A DNA stretch of 12,997 nucleotides from assembly GCA_003533785.1 (NCBI GenBank), contig DQCR01000028.1, forward strand, positions 1 to 12,997, read 5' to 3'. The notes under the pieces were generated by a model. It worked only from the letters and a program-made list of their open reading frames with translations, was not told the DNA's origin and did no database searches. Shown here piece after piece: positions 1 through 7,211 of the stretch. Numbering within the stretch: position 1 is the first letter of the stretch; each line of letters starts with the position of its first letter. Source of the stretch: Flavobacteriaceae bacterium. GTDB lineage: Bacteria; Bacteroidota; Bacteroidia; Flavobacteriales; Flavobacteriaceae. Position numbers and translations under genes: made by a program.

Positions 1-10
1 GCCTTCTTCG

Positions 11-40
11 AAACCCTTACAGAAATGTAAGGGTTTTTTT
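11..40 (+). terminator. Rho-independent terminator of an upstream transcript
   Basis: A perfect 11-bp stem (arms 11-21 and 26-36) is closed by a GAAA tetraloop (22-25), and the 3' arm runs into seven consecutive T residues (34-40). Orientation is set by the T run on the plus strand. It ends a gene or RNA lying left of the window, of which only about 10 bases remain here, so that gene cannot be named. Confidence 0.85.
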
Positions 41-66
41 ATACTCTAACGTTCCATGTATGGTGA

Positions 67-122
67 GTGAGACGCAGTCTCACAGGGAGCTATGATTGCA
101 TCCCATTAGCTATACACTAATG
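67..122. repeat. Two adjacent short hairpins
   Basis: The first hairpin is a perfect 7-bp stem, gtgagac (67-73) with gtctcac (77-83), around a 3-base loop. The second is a perfect 6-bp stem, cattag (104-109) with ctaatg (117-122), around a 7-base loop. Neither is followed by a T run, so they are not terminators. Their closeness to each other and to the larger repeats at 131-320 suggests they belong to the same structured unit, which is inference. Confidence 0.55.
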
Positions 123-130
123 TTGTCTGT

Positions 131-256
131 CCTAAGGCACATTTTAATTTAACTCTATAAATACTCAATGTCCTTGGTGATGAGCGTGATGTACGAATGC
201 CATTGGTCAGTAATTAGTTAAAATAGAGCACGAAGTGCGAATTAATGTGCCGTAGG
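131..256. repeat. Long imperfect inverted repeat (arms 131-149 and 240-256)
   Basis: The left arm cctaaggcacattttaatt is the reverse complement of the right arm aattaatgtgccgtagg, apart from one mismatch (A135 opposite G252) and two extra T residues in the left arm. That gives 16 of 17 pairs. The arms enclose 90 bases, which contain the left arm of a second inverted repeat (203-215) and a small hairpin, gcac-gaa-gtgc (228-238). The right arm overlaps a competing local hairpin, tgcc-gta-ggca (248-258), so two alternative foldings are possible. Confidence 0.6.
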
Positions 257-270
257 CAATTACTGATCAA
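203..270. repeat. Second inverted repeat (arms 203-215 and 258-270)
   Basis: ttggtcagtaatt (203-215) pairs with aattactgatcaa (258-270) at 12 of 13 positions. The exception, G205 opposite T267, would be a G-U wobble in a plus-strand RNA. The left arm lies inside the 131-256 repeat and the right arm lies outside it, one base after its end. The two stems therefore cross, which is the topology of an H-type pseudoknot with neighbouring stems. Confidence 0.6.
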
Positions 271-277
271 CGTTTGA

Positions 278-320
278 ATATACGCATTGCCTATAGGCAT
301 TCTCAATTAATAGCGTATAT
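278..320. repeat. Inverted repeat enclosing a 12-bp perfect palindrome
   Basis: The arms atatacgc (278-285) and gcgtatat (313-320) are perfect complements. Between them lies the perfect palindrome tgcctataggca (288-299). This core resembles the hairpin tgccgtaggca at 248-258, as if one motif were present twice, 40 bases apart. There is no T run after it, and a terminator is unlikely. Confidence 0.55.
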
Positions 321-405
321 CCATTTTCTATCATTACATGAAAATGACTGAAAACTAAACAAATAGTTTACATTTAAGACAGGTATAAAATTACCTAAAG
401 CGAAT

Positions 406-988
406 GTGATGTGGCCCAATACAAAAAGCATCCTAACTGATTTTGAGGACGAGCTGCGCCTGCAGCGCTATGCCCCTCAAGTATTAAGACCTACAAAAAT
501 GCCTTGGCCAAGTTTTATCAACTGTATTACAACATGCGACTCGATCTCACTGCTTTGTATCCCCAGAGAAAAGCAAAACCGCTACCATGCTATCTAACCG
601 TCTCAGAAATGAAGCGTTTGATAGTTCGAAATGCCAAGGGACAAAAGGATCGGATGCTTCCTCTACCCAAGACTCTCTTGGAAACCTTCGCACCTATTAC
701 ACTGCTTTCCACCCCAAGGATTTTCTCTTTGAGGGACAAAAGGGAGCGGGCTACTCGGTAAAAGCATTCAACAGTTCACCAAGAAGTACGCTCATAGAGC
801 CCAAATACATAAAACAGTCACACCCCATATATTGCGACCCCTAGGCCACGCATCAATTAGAAAACGAGGATACTATTCGGTATGTACCGGAATTGTTGGG
901 TTACAATTCAATTAAAGCCACAGAAATTTATACCCACGTCAGTAAAGGGTCTAAAGACCATCTATCCAATCCTCTAGATTCACTTTAG
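406..988 (+). pseudogene. Decayed tyrosine recombinase (integrase)
   Basis: This is a broken site-specific tyrosine recombinase of the XerC/XerD and integron-integrase type. It can be rebuilt by changing frame. Residues FEDELRLQRYAPQVLR (frame of 406) continue as TYKNALAKFYQLYYN from 489, after an apparent one-base loss, and resemble the N-terminal SAM-like DNA-binding domain. KPLPCYLTVSEMKRLI joins directly to VRNAKGQKDRMLPLPKTLLE, so the stretch that should carry the first catalytic arginine is missing. A second apparent one-base loss at 686 leads to LRTYYTAFHPKDFLFEGQK. A shift near 780 leads to KKYAHRAQIHKTVTPHILRP, with the HxxR catalytic motif at 826-837. A shift near 843 leads to ATHQLENEDTIRYVPELLGY and on to EIYTHVS with the catalytic tyrosine, ending at TAG 986-988. 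The usual LGH histidine has become tyrosine, and the RHS motif is damaged. An intact copy would be about 300 residues or more. No active protein can be made. Confidence 0.88.
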
Positions 989-1067
989 TTGGCGAGTTGA
1001 ATTTTTAATTTTAGTTGAGAAACCAGCAAGGGCTAGACCATTTATTATTCAAGGCTGTAAAAAGCAA

Positions 1068-2534
1068 TTATACGGCAGCGAGATCTCCGGCTTTATTTTT
1101 TTGTGGCAGGGCAGATGTGCCCATCAAATAGGTGTCTACCTGATGCGCGGCTTCCCGCCCTTCTGAGATGGCCCAAACGATCAAGGACTGCCCCCGACGG
1201 CAATCACCGGCGGTGAAAATATTCGCTTTTTCAGTTTGGTAGCTGTTTTTACCCACCAGGTTGCCCCGTTCGTCCAACGGCAATCCGAATTGTTCGGGCA
1301 GTGATTTTTCGGGACCTGTGAACCCAAGGGCGAGCAAGACCAAATCACAAGGCCACTCTTTTTCAGACCCTCTGCGCTCGACCAACTTTGGCCGTTCGCC
1401 GGGGATTTTTTTCCATTCTACTTCCACGGTCTTCAGAGCTTTGATGTGTCCGTTTCCGTCGTCGACGAATTCTTTGGTCAGAATACTCCATTCTCGGTGG
1501 CTACCTTCTTTGTGGGAAGAACTTGTTTTGAGTTTGAAGGGCCAGTAGGGCCAGGGATTTTCTTCGGATCGTCCTTCTTGAGGTTTGGGAAGGATTTCAA
1601 AATTGGTAACGCTTTTGGCGCCGTGCCGATTGGAGGTTCCGATACAGTCAGAGCCTGTGTCTCCCCCGCCAATGACAATCACATTTCGGTCTTTGGCCAA
1701 GTATTTGGGATCGCGTTGGTGTTGGCCATCTACCGCCTTGTTGTTGTGTGGTAGGAAATCCATGGCTTGCACCACGCCTTCTAGGTCGGCACCGGGGATT
1801 GGCAAATTCCTTTTGATGGTAGCTCCTGTGCACAACACAACGGCATCAAATTCCGATTCCAATTCTTCGGCAGTGATCGTTTTACCTATTTCAACATTAC
1901 ACTGAAAAACAATGCCTTCGGCTTCGAGAACTTGAAGGCGACGATCAATGATTTTTTTCTCCATTTTAAAATCGGGAATGCCATAGCGGAGCAAGCCGCC
2001 GATTTTGTTGTCTCGTTCAAATACAGTTACGCTGTGTCCCGCTCGGTTCAACTGTTGAGCCGCTGCCAGTCCGGCAGGACCCGAGCCAACTACAGCCACT
2101 TTTTTACCTGTACGATGGCTAGGCGGTTGCGGAGCAATCCAGCCTTCTTTGAAGCCGCGTTCTACAATGTATTTTTCAATCAACTCGATGGACACGGGAG
2201 GATTGATGATGCCCAGTACACAGGCTTCTTCGCAAGGGGCAGGGCACAAACGACCGGTAAACTCCGGAAAATTGTTGGTGGAATGCAGTATATGCAAGGC
2301 TTTTTCCCATTCGTTTTTATAGACAGCGTCGTTGAAGTCTGGGATCAAATTCCCCAAGGGACAGCCCGAATGGCAAAAGGGAACGCCACAATCCATGCAG
2401 CGTGCTCCTTGATCTTGCAATTGAGTGTCCTCGGGTGCTAGGGTGAATTCGTTATAGTTTTGAATTCGTTCCTTGGGGTCTATTACTGGTTCCTGCAGTT
2501 TTTCAATCTCCTTAAATCCTCTCAGTTTACCCAT
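1068..2534 (-). CDS. gltD: Glutamate synthase (NADPH), small subunit
   Basis: This 488-residue protein is the beta subunit of bacterial GOGAT. It takes electrons from NADPH through FAD and passes them by iron-sulfur clusters to GltB, which makes two glutamates from glutamine and 2-oxoglutarate in the cytoplasm. The N-terminal domain has the expected cysteine sets: C46, C49, C54 and C58, then C97, C101 and C105. The FAD Rossmann motif GSGPAG is at 150-155, followed by the GGLLRYGIPDFKMEK signature. The NADPH-binding motif GGGDTG is at 289-294. The C-terminal FAD signature TAGDCRRGQSLIVWAISEGREAA lies near 447-470. Length is normal for the family. The start ATG overlaps the end of gltB by 8 bases, which indicates translational coupling in a gltBD operon. 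No clear hairpin terminator is visible between its stop and the convergent recombinase remnant. Confidence 0.96.
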   Translation of the reverse strand: MGKLRGFKEIEKLQEPVIDPKERIQNYNEFTLAPEDTQLQDQGARCMDCGVPFCHSGCPLGNLIPDFNDAVYKNEWEKALHILHSTNNFPEFTGRLCPAPCEEACVLGIINPPVSIELIEKYIVERGFKEGWIAPQPPSHRTGKKVAVVGSGPAGLAAAQQLNRAGHSVTVFERDNKIGGLLRYGIPDFKMEKKIIDRRLQVLEAEGIVFQCNVEIGKTITAEELESEFDAVVLCTGATIKRNLPIPGADLEGVVQAMDFLPHNNKAVDGQHQRDPKYLAKDRNVIVIGGGDTGSDCIGTSNRHGAKSVTNFEILPKPQEGRSEENPWPYWPFKLKTSSSHKEGSHREWSILTKEFVDDGNGHIKALKTVEVEWKKIPGERPKLVERRGSEKEWPCDLVLLALGFTGPEKSLPEQFGLPLDERGNLVGKNSYQTEKANIFTAGDCRRGQSLIVWAISEGREAAHQVDTYLMGTSALPQKNKAGDLAAV

Positions 2535-5500
2535 CTTTTTCTGTTTTTTCTTGTTCTTGATTGGCCAGCATCTCCAATGCCCGTTTGTAATCTGTTGGCA
2601 TTACTTTAATAAACTTTTTACTACTCTTGGGCCAATCGTCTAGTATCATTTTTGCTTTATCACTCTTGGTATAGTCGTGATGATTGACCAACAATTGTTC
2701 TACGGCTTCCCGATCTTGTTGGGTCAAATCTTCTAATTCCACCATTTCGAGGTTGAATTTCTTTTCGTCAAAAAGGCCATCCTCACTGTAAATATACGCA
2801 ATACCGCCGCTCATTCCTGCGGCAAAATTACGGCCAAATTCGCCGAGGATTAAGGCAATCCCCCCTGTCATATACTCACACCCATGATCTCCAATTCCTT
2901 CTACCACAGCTGTGGCTCCCGAATTCCGAACACAAAAGCGCTCCCCAGCGATTCCGTTGATATAGGCTTCTCCTGCAGTAGCTCCATAGAGCGCCACATT
3001 ACCAATGATGATATTTTCTTCGGCTTTGAAGGTGGCTCCTTCAGGGATTTGCGCAACGAGTTTGGCCCCAGAGAGTCCTTTCCCAAAATAATCATTGGCA
3101 TTGCCATTGACCTTCATAAAGAGGCCTCGGGTGGAAAAGGCACCAAAGCTTTGTCCTGCCGTACCGTTAAACTTTAAACTCAACGTGTCTTCGGGCAGAC
3201 CAGCAGCTCCGTGAATTTTTGAAATTTCATTACTCAATAATGCCCCAACAGAACGGTTGGTGTTCTTAATTTTAAATTCCAGATGCTGTTCTTCTTTTCG
3301 GTATACGGCTGGATGTGCTTGCTCCAAAATAGTAAAATCCAATACCCCATCCAATCCATGGTCTTGTGTCTGGGTATTGTATACGGCAACGTGAGAAGGA
3401 GTGGCTGGCTTGTACAAGATATTACTAAGGTCAATGCCTTTGGCTTTGTAGTGGTCCAAGGCGTTTTTCATGTCTAATTTTTGAGACTGACCCACCATTT
3501 CATCAATTGATCGGAACCCTAGAGAAGCCATGATTTTTCGTAACTCCTCGGCAACGAAATAGAAATAGTTGATAACATGCTCGGGTTGGCCTTTGAAATT
3601 TTTCCTCAGGTCGGGATCTTGCGTAGCAATTCCAACCGGACAAGTATTCAAATGGCAGGCGCGCATCATAATGCAGCCCGATGCAATAAGAGGTGCCGTA
3701 GAAAATCCAAACTCTTCGGCTCCGAGCAAGCAAGCAACAGCAACATCACGTCCTGTTTTCATTTGTCCGTCACATTCCAAGACAATTCGGCTTCTAAGGT
3801 CGTTGAGCACGAGCGTTTGTTGCGCTTCGGCGATCCCTAGCTCCCAAGGAAGTCCAGCATGCTTGAGCGAGGTGAGCGGGGAGGCTCCTGTACCCCCGTC
3901 AAAACCGGAAACCAGGATTACATCGGCTTTAGCTTTGGCAACCCCTGCGGCGATAGTACCCACTCCTACTTCTGATACCAGCTTGACATTGATTCGTGCC
4001 TCTCTGTTGGCATTTTTTAAGTCGTAAATCAGCTGTGCAAGATCTTCAATGGAATAAATATCGTGGTGGGGTGGGGGAGAAATCAATCCCACATAAGGTG
4101 TGGAGTTTCGTACAGAGGCAATGTAGGGATTCACTTTAGGGCCAGGCAATTGTCCGCCTTCCCCGGGCTTGGCTCCTTGTGCCATCTTAATTTGAATTTC
4201 TTTGGCAGATGAAAGGTAATGACTCGATACTCCAAAGCGTCCAGAAGCAACTTGCTTGATGGCACTGTTTTTCCAATTGCCATCCATGTCAGGTTGGAAT
4301 CGTTTGGGGTCTTCGCCTCCTTCGCCAGAGTTGCTTTTCCCCCCAATCCGATTCATCGCAATGGCTAAGTTTTCGTGAGCTTCTTGACTGATGGATCCCA
4401 AGGACATGGCTCCGGTCTTGAATCGCTTGACAATTTCGGTCCAAGGCTCTACTTCTTCTAATGGAATGGGATCAAAACTGGAGAACTCAAAAAGTCCTCG
4501 AAGCGTCATTAGTTTTTCATTTTGCTCATTGATCATTTGAGCATACGCATTGTAGCTTTGCGGCTTGTTTTGCCGAACGGCAACTTGCAATTGGGCAATC
4601 GAATTGGGATTGAGCATATGGGCTTCCCCGTCTCTGCGCCAGCGATAGTCGCCACCGATTTCAAGATTCATTCCCCCCAATTTCTCGGTTTGATACGCTT
4701 TTTTGTGGCGCAACTGAATCTCTTTCTCTATCTCATAAATCCCAATTCCCTCGATTCGAGAAGCCGTATTGCAGAAGAATCGGTCGACAAAAGATTTGGA
4801 TAATCCTAGGGCTTCAAATATTTGGGCTCCTCGATAGGAATGAAGCGTGGAAATACCAATCTTGTTCATAACCTTAATAATTCCTTTGGCTATGGCTTTG
4901 TTGAAGTTGTCAATGGCTTGGTCACTGCTGAGGCCTTCAATCACCTTATTCTTTACTTGATAGGCGATCACCTCATTGACCATGTAGGGGTTGATAGCAC
5001 TGGCGCCGTATCCGAAAAGTAAGGCAAAATGGTGCGGTTCGCGCGGCTCGGCAGATTCTATAATTATACCGAAATCAGATCGTCTCGAATGTTTTTTCAA
5101 GGCATTATGGAGATGCGCACAAGCAAGTAGCATGGGCATTGGTGCCATCTCACTATTTGTTCCACGATCCGATAAAATGATAATATTAGCTCCCTGTTCA
5201 AGCGCTTTTAGGGTGTCTTTGACAATATTCTCTAGAGTTGTTTCCAAGGCATTCAACCCTTTTTCTACTGGATAGAGTGTCGATATAGAAGTGGATTTAA
5301 AATCTGCATGTTCAATGTATTTGATTTTATCCAAGTCTTCGTTGGAGATAACAGGATTTTGAATCCGAAGCTTTTTGGCTTGTTCTGGAGTGATATCAAA
5401 AATATTGCGGTCATTACCAATGCTCAGACTTGTATCGGTGACGATTTCCTCACGGATTCCATCCAAGGGTGGGTTGGTCACCTGGGCAAAAAGTTGCTTA

Positions 5501-7041
5501 AAATAATTGTACAGGAGCTGAGGACGATCTGAAAGGACAGCTAAAGGAGTATCTGTACCCATAGATCCAATGGCTTCTTTGCCCTGAATACTCATGGGGG
5601 TTATGATGGTTTTTAAGTCCTCTTGGGTGTATCCAAAGATGCGCAATCGAGTGTCAAAAATTTCCGCTTCTTCAGGGGTGTTGTTTCCCGTGTACGGGAT
5701 TTCTTTAAGAGGAAGTAAATGATCGTTGACCCACTTTTTATAAGGTCTTTGGTTTACAATCTCAGTCTTAATCTCTTCATCCTTCACTATGCGTCCTTCA
5801 TCCATGTTCACCAGGAACATCTTTCCAGGTTCCAAACGACCGTGCATTTCAATATTTTCAGGGGCAATATCCAGCACTCCCGTTTCAGAGGACATTACCA
5901 CATAACCGTCTTTGGTGAGTGTGTAGCGAGAGGGGCGAAGCCCGTTTCGATCCAAGAGGGCCCCAATGTATTTTCCATCGGTAAAGGGAATGGAGGCAGG
6001 GCCGTCCCATGGCTCCATGATGCAAGCATTGTATTCGTAAAAGGCTTTTTTGGTAGGGTCCATATTGCTGTGCTTTTCCCAAGCTTCAGGAACCATCATC
6101 ATCATCACTTCTGGCAAAGAACGACCAGTAGCTAAGAGTAATTCCACCACCATATCCATAGAAGCCGAATCGGATTTTCCAGGCAGGATAACGGGTAAAA
6201 TGTCTTTGATGTTGTCACCAAAAAATTCATTTTTTAGGAGTTCTTCTCGTGACTGCATGCGACTGAGGTTTCCACGATAGGTATTTATTTCCCCATTGTG
6301 ACACATATATCGGAAGGGTTGCGCTAAATCCCAAGTTGGGAAGGTATTGGTGGAAAAACGCTGGTGAACCAAGGCCAAACGAGTGACTACCTTAGGCTCA
6401 TTTAGATCCCGGTAGTAGGCTTTGATATCCTCTGGAATCAAAAGCCCCTTGTAGATGAGTGTGTGCGTTGAAAAACTAGGCAAATAAAAGTAGCTTGCCT
6501 GAGACATTTTCGAACTCCATATTTTGTGTTCGCTGCTCTTGCGGGCAATGAAAAGAGCCGTATTGAATTCGTGTTCGCTGAGTTGTGTTTTCCCCCGAGT
6601 CACAAAGATTTGCATGATGTAGGGCTCTGTCTTGGCTGCAATAGCCCCAACATGGCTTGGATCTACGGGTACTTTTCGCCAGCCCAAAATAGATAGTCCT
6701 TGTTTTTTAATTTCCCCTTCAAAAGTTTCGATACAATATGCTCTTTGGTTTTCTTTCTGAGGCAGAAAGACCATTCCAACAGCGTATTCGTGGGCCTCTG
6801 GTAACTCAAAAGAACAGGCCTCTTTGAGAAATTCGTGTGGAATCTCAATCAGAATTCCAGCACCATCACCTGTTTTTCCGTCAGCACTCACAGCCCCTCG
6901 ATGTTCTAATTTGTCTAGAATATCTAGTGCTTTGTGGATGATGTCATTGGTCTTATTACCGTTGAGGCTACAAATGAATCCTGCACCACAATTATCGTGC
7001 TCATTTTCGGGGGAATACAGTCCTTGTTGTACTGGCAGCAT
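2527..7041 (-). CDS. gltB: Glutamate synthase, large subunit
   Basis: This 1504-residue protein is the full-length alpha subunit of glutamate synthase. It hydrolyses glutamine, channels the ammonia and reduces 2-iminoglutarate to glutamate. Cys18, in EHDNCGAGF, matches the N-terminal nucleophile of the class II glutaminase domain, implying removal of a 17-residue propeptide as known for this family. The glutaminase domain runs to about residue 420 and includes the RFSTNTFPTWDLAQPFRYM region. A central domain follows, then the FMN-binding synthase domain (roughly 790-1170) with KSNSGEGGEDPKRF near 895-908 and GQLPGPKVNPYI. Cysteines 1123, 1129 and 1134 match the ligands of the 3Fe-4S cluster. 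The C-terminal GxGxG beta-helix domain (about 1250-1440) contains the GATAGEAYINGIAGERF repeats. No frameshift or missing key residue is seen. It is the first gene of the gltBD operon and is divergent from anmK. Its leader is A-rich with no Shine-Dalgarno sequence. Confidence 0.97.
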   Translation of the reverse strand: MLPVQQGLYSPENEHDNCGAGFICSLNGNKTNDIIHKALDILDKLEHRGAVSADGKTGDGAGILIEIPHEFLKEACSFELPEAHEYAVGMVFLPQKENQRAYCIETFEGEIKKQGLSILGWRKVPVDPSHVGAIAAKTEPYIMQIFVTRGKTQLSEHEFNTALFIARKSSEHKIWSSKMSQASYFYLPSFSTHTLIYKGLLIPEDIKAYYRDLNEPKVVTRLALVHQRFSTNTFPTWDLAQPFRYMCHNGEINTYRGNLSRMQSREELLKNEFFGDNIKDILPVILPGKSDSASMDMVVELLLATGRSLPEVMMMMVPEAWEKHSNMDPTKKAFYEYNACIMEPWDGPASIPFTDGKYIGALLDRNGLRPSRYTLTKDGYVVMSSETGVLDIAPENIEMHGRLEPGKMFLVNMDEGRIVKDEEIKTEIVNQRPYKKWVNDHLLPLKEIPYTGNNTPEEAEIFDTRLRIFGYTQEDLKTIITPMSIQGKEAIGSMGTDTPLAVLSDRPQLLYNYFKQLFAQVTNPPLDGIREEIVTDTSLSIGNDRNIFDITPEQAKKLRIQNPVISNEDLDKIKYIEHADFKSTSISTLYPVEKGLNALETTLENIVKDTLKALEQGANIIILSDRGTNSEMAPMPMLLACAHLHNALKKHSRRSDFGIIIESAEPREPHHFALLFGYGASAINPYMVNEVIAYQVKNKVIEGLSSDQAIDNFNKAIAKGIIKVMNKIGISTLHSYRGAQIFEALGLSKSFVDRFFCNTASRIEGIGIYEIEKEIQLRHKKAYQTEKLGGMNLEIGGDYRWRRDGEAHMLNPNSIAQLQVAVRQNKPQSYNAYAQMINEQNEKLMTLRGLFEFSSFDPIPLEEVEPWTEIVKRFKTGAMSLGSISQEAHENLAIAMNRIGGKSNSGEGGEDPKRFQPDMDGNWKNSAIKQVASGRFGVSSHYLSSAKEIQIKMAQGAKPGEGGQLPGPKVNPYIASVRNSTPYVGLISPPPHHDIYSIEDLAQLIYDLKNANREARINVKLVSEVGVGTIAAGVAKAKADVILVSGFDGGTGASPLTSLKHAGLPWELGIAEAQQTLVLNDLRSRIVLECDGQMKTGRDVAVACLLGAEEFGFSTAPLIASGCIMMRACHLNTCPVGIATQDPDLRKNFKGQPEHVINYFYFVAEELRKIMASLGFRSIDEMVGQSQKLDMKNALDHYKAKGIDLSNILYKPATPSHVAVYNTQTQDHGLDGVLDFTILEQAHPAVYRKEEQHLEFKIKNTNRSVGALLSNEISKIHGAAGLPEDTLSLKFNGTAGQSFGAFSTRGLFMKVNGNANDYFGKGLSGAKLVAQIPEGATFKAEENIIIGNVALYGATAGEAYINGIAGERFCVRNSGATAVVEGIGDHGCEYMTGGIALILGEFGRNFAAGMSGGIAYIYSEDGLFDEKKFNLEMVELEDLTQQDREAVEQLLVNHHDYTKSDKAKMILDDWPKSSKKFIKVMPTDYKRALEMLANQEQEKTEKDG

Positions 7042-7066
7042 ATAGTTTTTTTCTTAGGGGGAAAGG

Positions 7067-7076
7067 CGAAATTATA
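7067..7076 (-). promoter_or_regulatory. Candidate promoter -7 box for gltBD
   Basis: On the minus strand this reads TATAATTTCG, which contains TAATTTCG. That is one mismatch from the Bacteroidota -7 consensus TAnnTTTG, and TATAAT is also present. Transcription would start about 15-20 bases before the gltB ATG. No matching TTG or TTTG element is found at the expected -33 distance, so the assignment is weak. Confidence 0.25.
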
Positions 7077-7181
7077 CTTTTTTACCGAGCTAAGTAAGCT
7101 GTCTTGCCCTAGGACAATTATTTTTTATCATTTTTCTCAATTATTTTAAATATATCTAAGGATTATTTAAAAAACCATTAA

Positions 7182-7189
7182 TATTTTTG
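7182..7189 (+). promoter_or_regulatory. Candidate promoter -7 box for anmK
   Basis: TATTTTTG fits the Bacteroidota -7 box TAnnTTTG exactly. It lies 22 bases upstream of the anmK GTG, so the leader would be only about 15 bases. The AT-rich surroundings make chance matches likely, and no clear -33 TTG is seen. Confidence 0.35.
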
Positions 7190-7211
7190 AAAAATCTAAA
7201 TCCTACTTAGG

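Larger units (their letters stand above)
41..405. other. Non-coding, hairpin-rich intergenic segment
   Basis: No convincing coding region is seen in these 365 bases on either strand. The segment lies between a terminator and the remains of a tyrosine recombinase. It holds at least six inverted repeats, listed separately, which is far more than the other intergenic stretches of this window contain. A small dyad, aggta (381-385) with tacct (392-396), lies just before the recombinase remnant. What the segment does is unknown. Possible explanations are an attachment or recombination site for the dead recombinase, the end of a decayed mobile element, or a structured RNA. Confidence 0.6.

Noticed and set aside
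131..256. Group II intron or CRISPR repeat
   Set aside because: There is no domain V-like motif and no reverse transcriptase, and the repeats are inverted rather than regularly spaced direct copies.
1261..2441. Several plus-strand open frames within gltD
   Set aside because: They lie antisense to a fully conserved gltD, show no recognisable family, and have no spacing or leader of their own.
3569..4027. 152-residue plus-strand open frame inside gltB
   Set aside because: It is the reverse shadow of the conserved FMN domain of gltB. Its composition follows the opposite strand and no protein family is recognisable.
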